A model generated the notes under the pieces. It searched no databases and was not told the DNA's origin. It was given only the letters and a program-made list of their open reading frames with translations. A program made the translations under genes and the position numbers. From NCBI GenBank assembly GCA_003671065.1, contig QWPU01000129.1, positions 1 through 6,630 of the forward strand: a DNA stretch of 6,630 nucleotides, in the 5' to 3' direction. The DNA comes from Planctomycetota bacterium (GTDB lineage: Bacteria; Planctomycetota; Phycisphaerae; Phycisphaerales; SM1A02). Position 1 is the first letter of the stretch, and each line of letters starts with the position of its first letter. This document shows, in pieces, positions 6,591-6,630 of the stretch.

Positions 6591-6630
6591 CTGCAGTACG
6601 CTTGGAGTATGAACACGCATGCGAACAGGA

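Noticed and set aside
6609..6630. Possible start of a further gene (ATG at 6609 with GGAG at 6604-6607)
   Set aside because: Only seven codons are visible, the purine tract is one base from the ATG, which is too close for a normal ribosome-binding site, and there is nothing to identify.

Overview
The window carries two consecutive plus-strand genes of a mutagenic translesion-synthesis ('mutasome') cassette. The first is the 3' part of imuB, a Y-family-like polymerase paralogue whose 5' end lies before base 1. The second is a complete dnaE2 (imuC), an error-prone DNA polymerase III alpha-subunit paralogue. The usual third partner, imuA, would be expected upstream but is outside the window. Sampled lines give about 58-62% G+C. 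The gene set, very weak ribosome-binding signals and long disordered insertions would fit Planctomycetota (perhaps Phycisphaerae-like) or another GC-rich Gram-negative lineage. No sequence here fixes the taxon, so this is a low-confidence guess.

Layout: bases 1-2381 are imuB (partial). Bases 2382-2491 are a 110-base gap with one small hairpin and no clear promoter or LexA box. Bases 2492-6550 are dnaE2. Bases 6551-6630 are a short downstream region with a weak hairpin and no gene I can support. In the family model, ImuB is a catalytically dead Y-family scaffold that binds the beta clamp and recruits DnaE2, which extends across lesions. Same strand, close spacing and gene order suggest co-transcription.

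The unusual feature is the repeat content. Both proteins keep the conserved blocks of their families but are much longer than usual, because low-complexity segments sit between the blocks. Several of these segments are tandem arrays with the same 12-bp period (4 residues). Three arrays plus one solitary copy share the heptamer CATGATC. It lies on the plus strand in imuB and in one dnaE2 array (protein HDPx) and on the minus strand in another dnaE2 array (protein DHAx). An exact 11-mer, GACGCATGATC, links the solitary imuB copy to the inverted dnaE2 array. This looks like one short repeat family that has seeded both mutasome genes in either orientation, always keeping the reading frame. Two further 12-bp arrays in dnaE2 have other unit sequences (LHAP and RDDT). 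I see no separate defence system, RNA gene, CRISPR array or insertion sequence.
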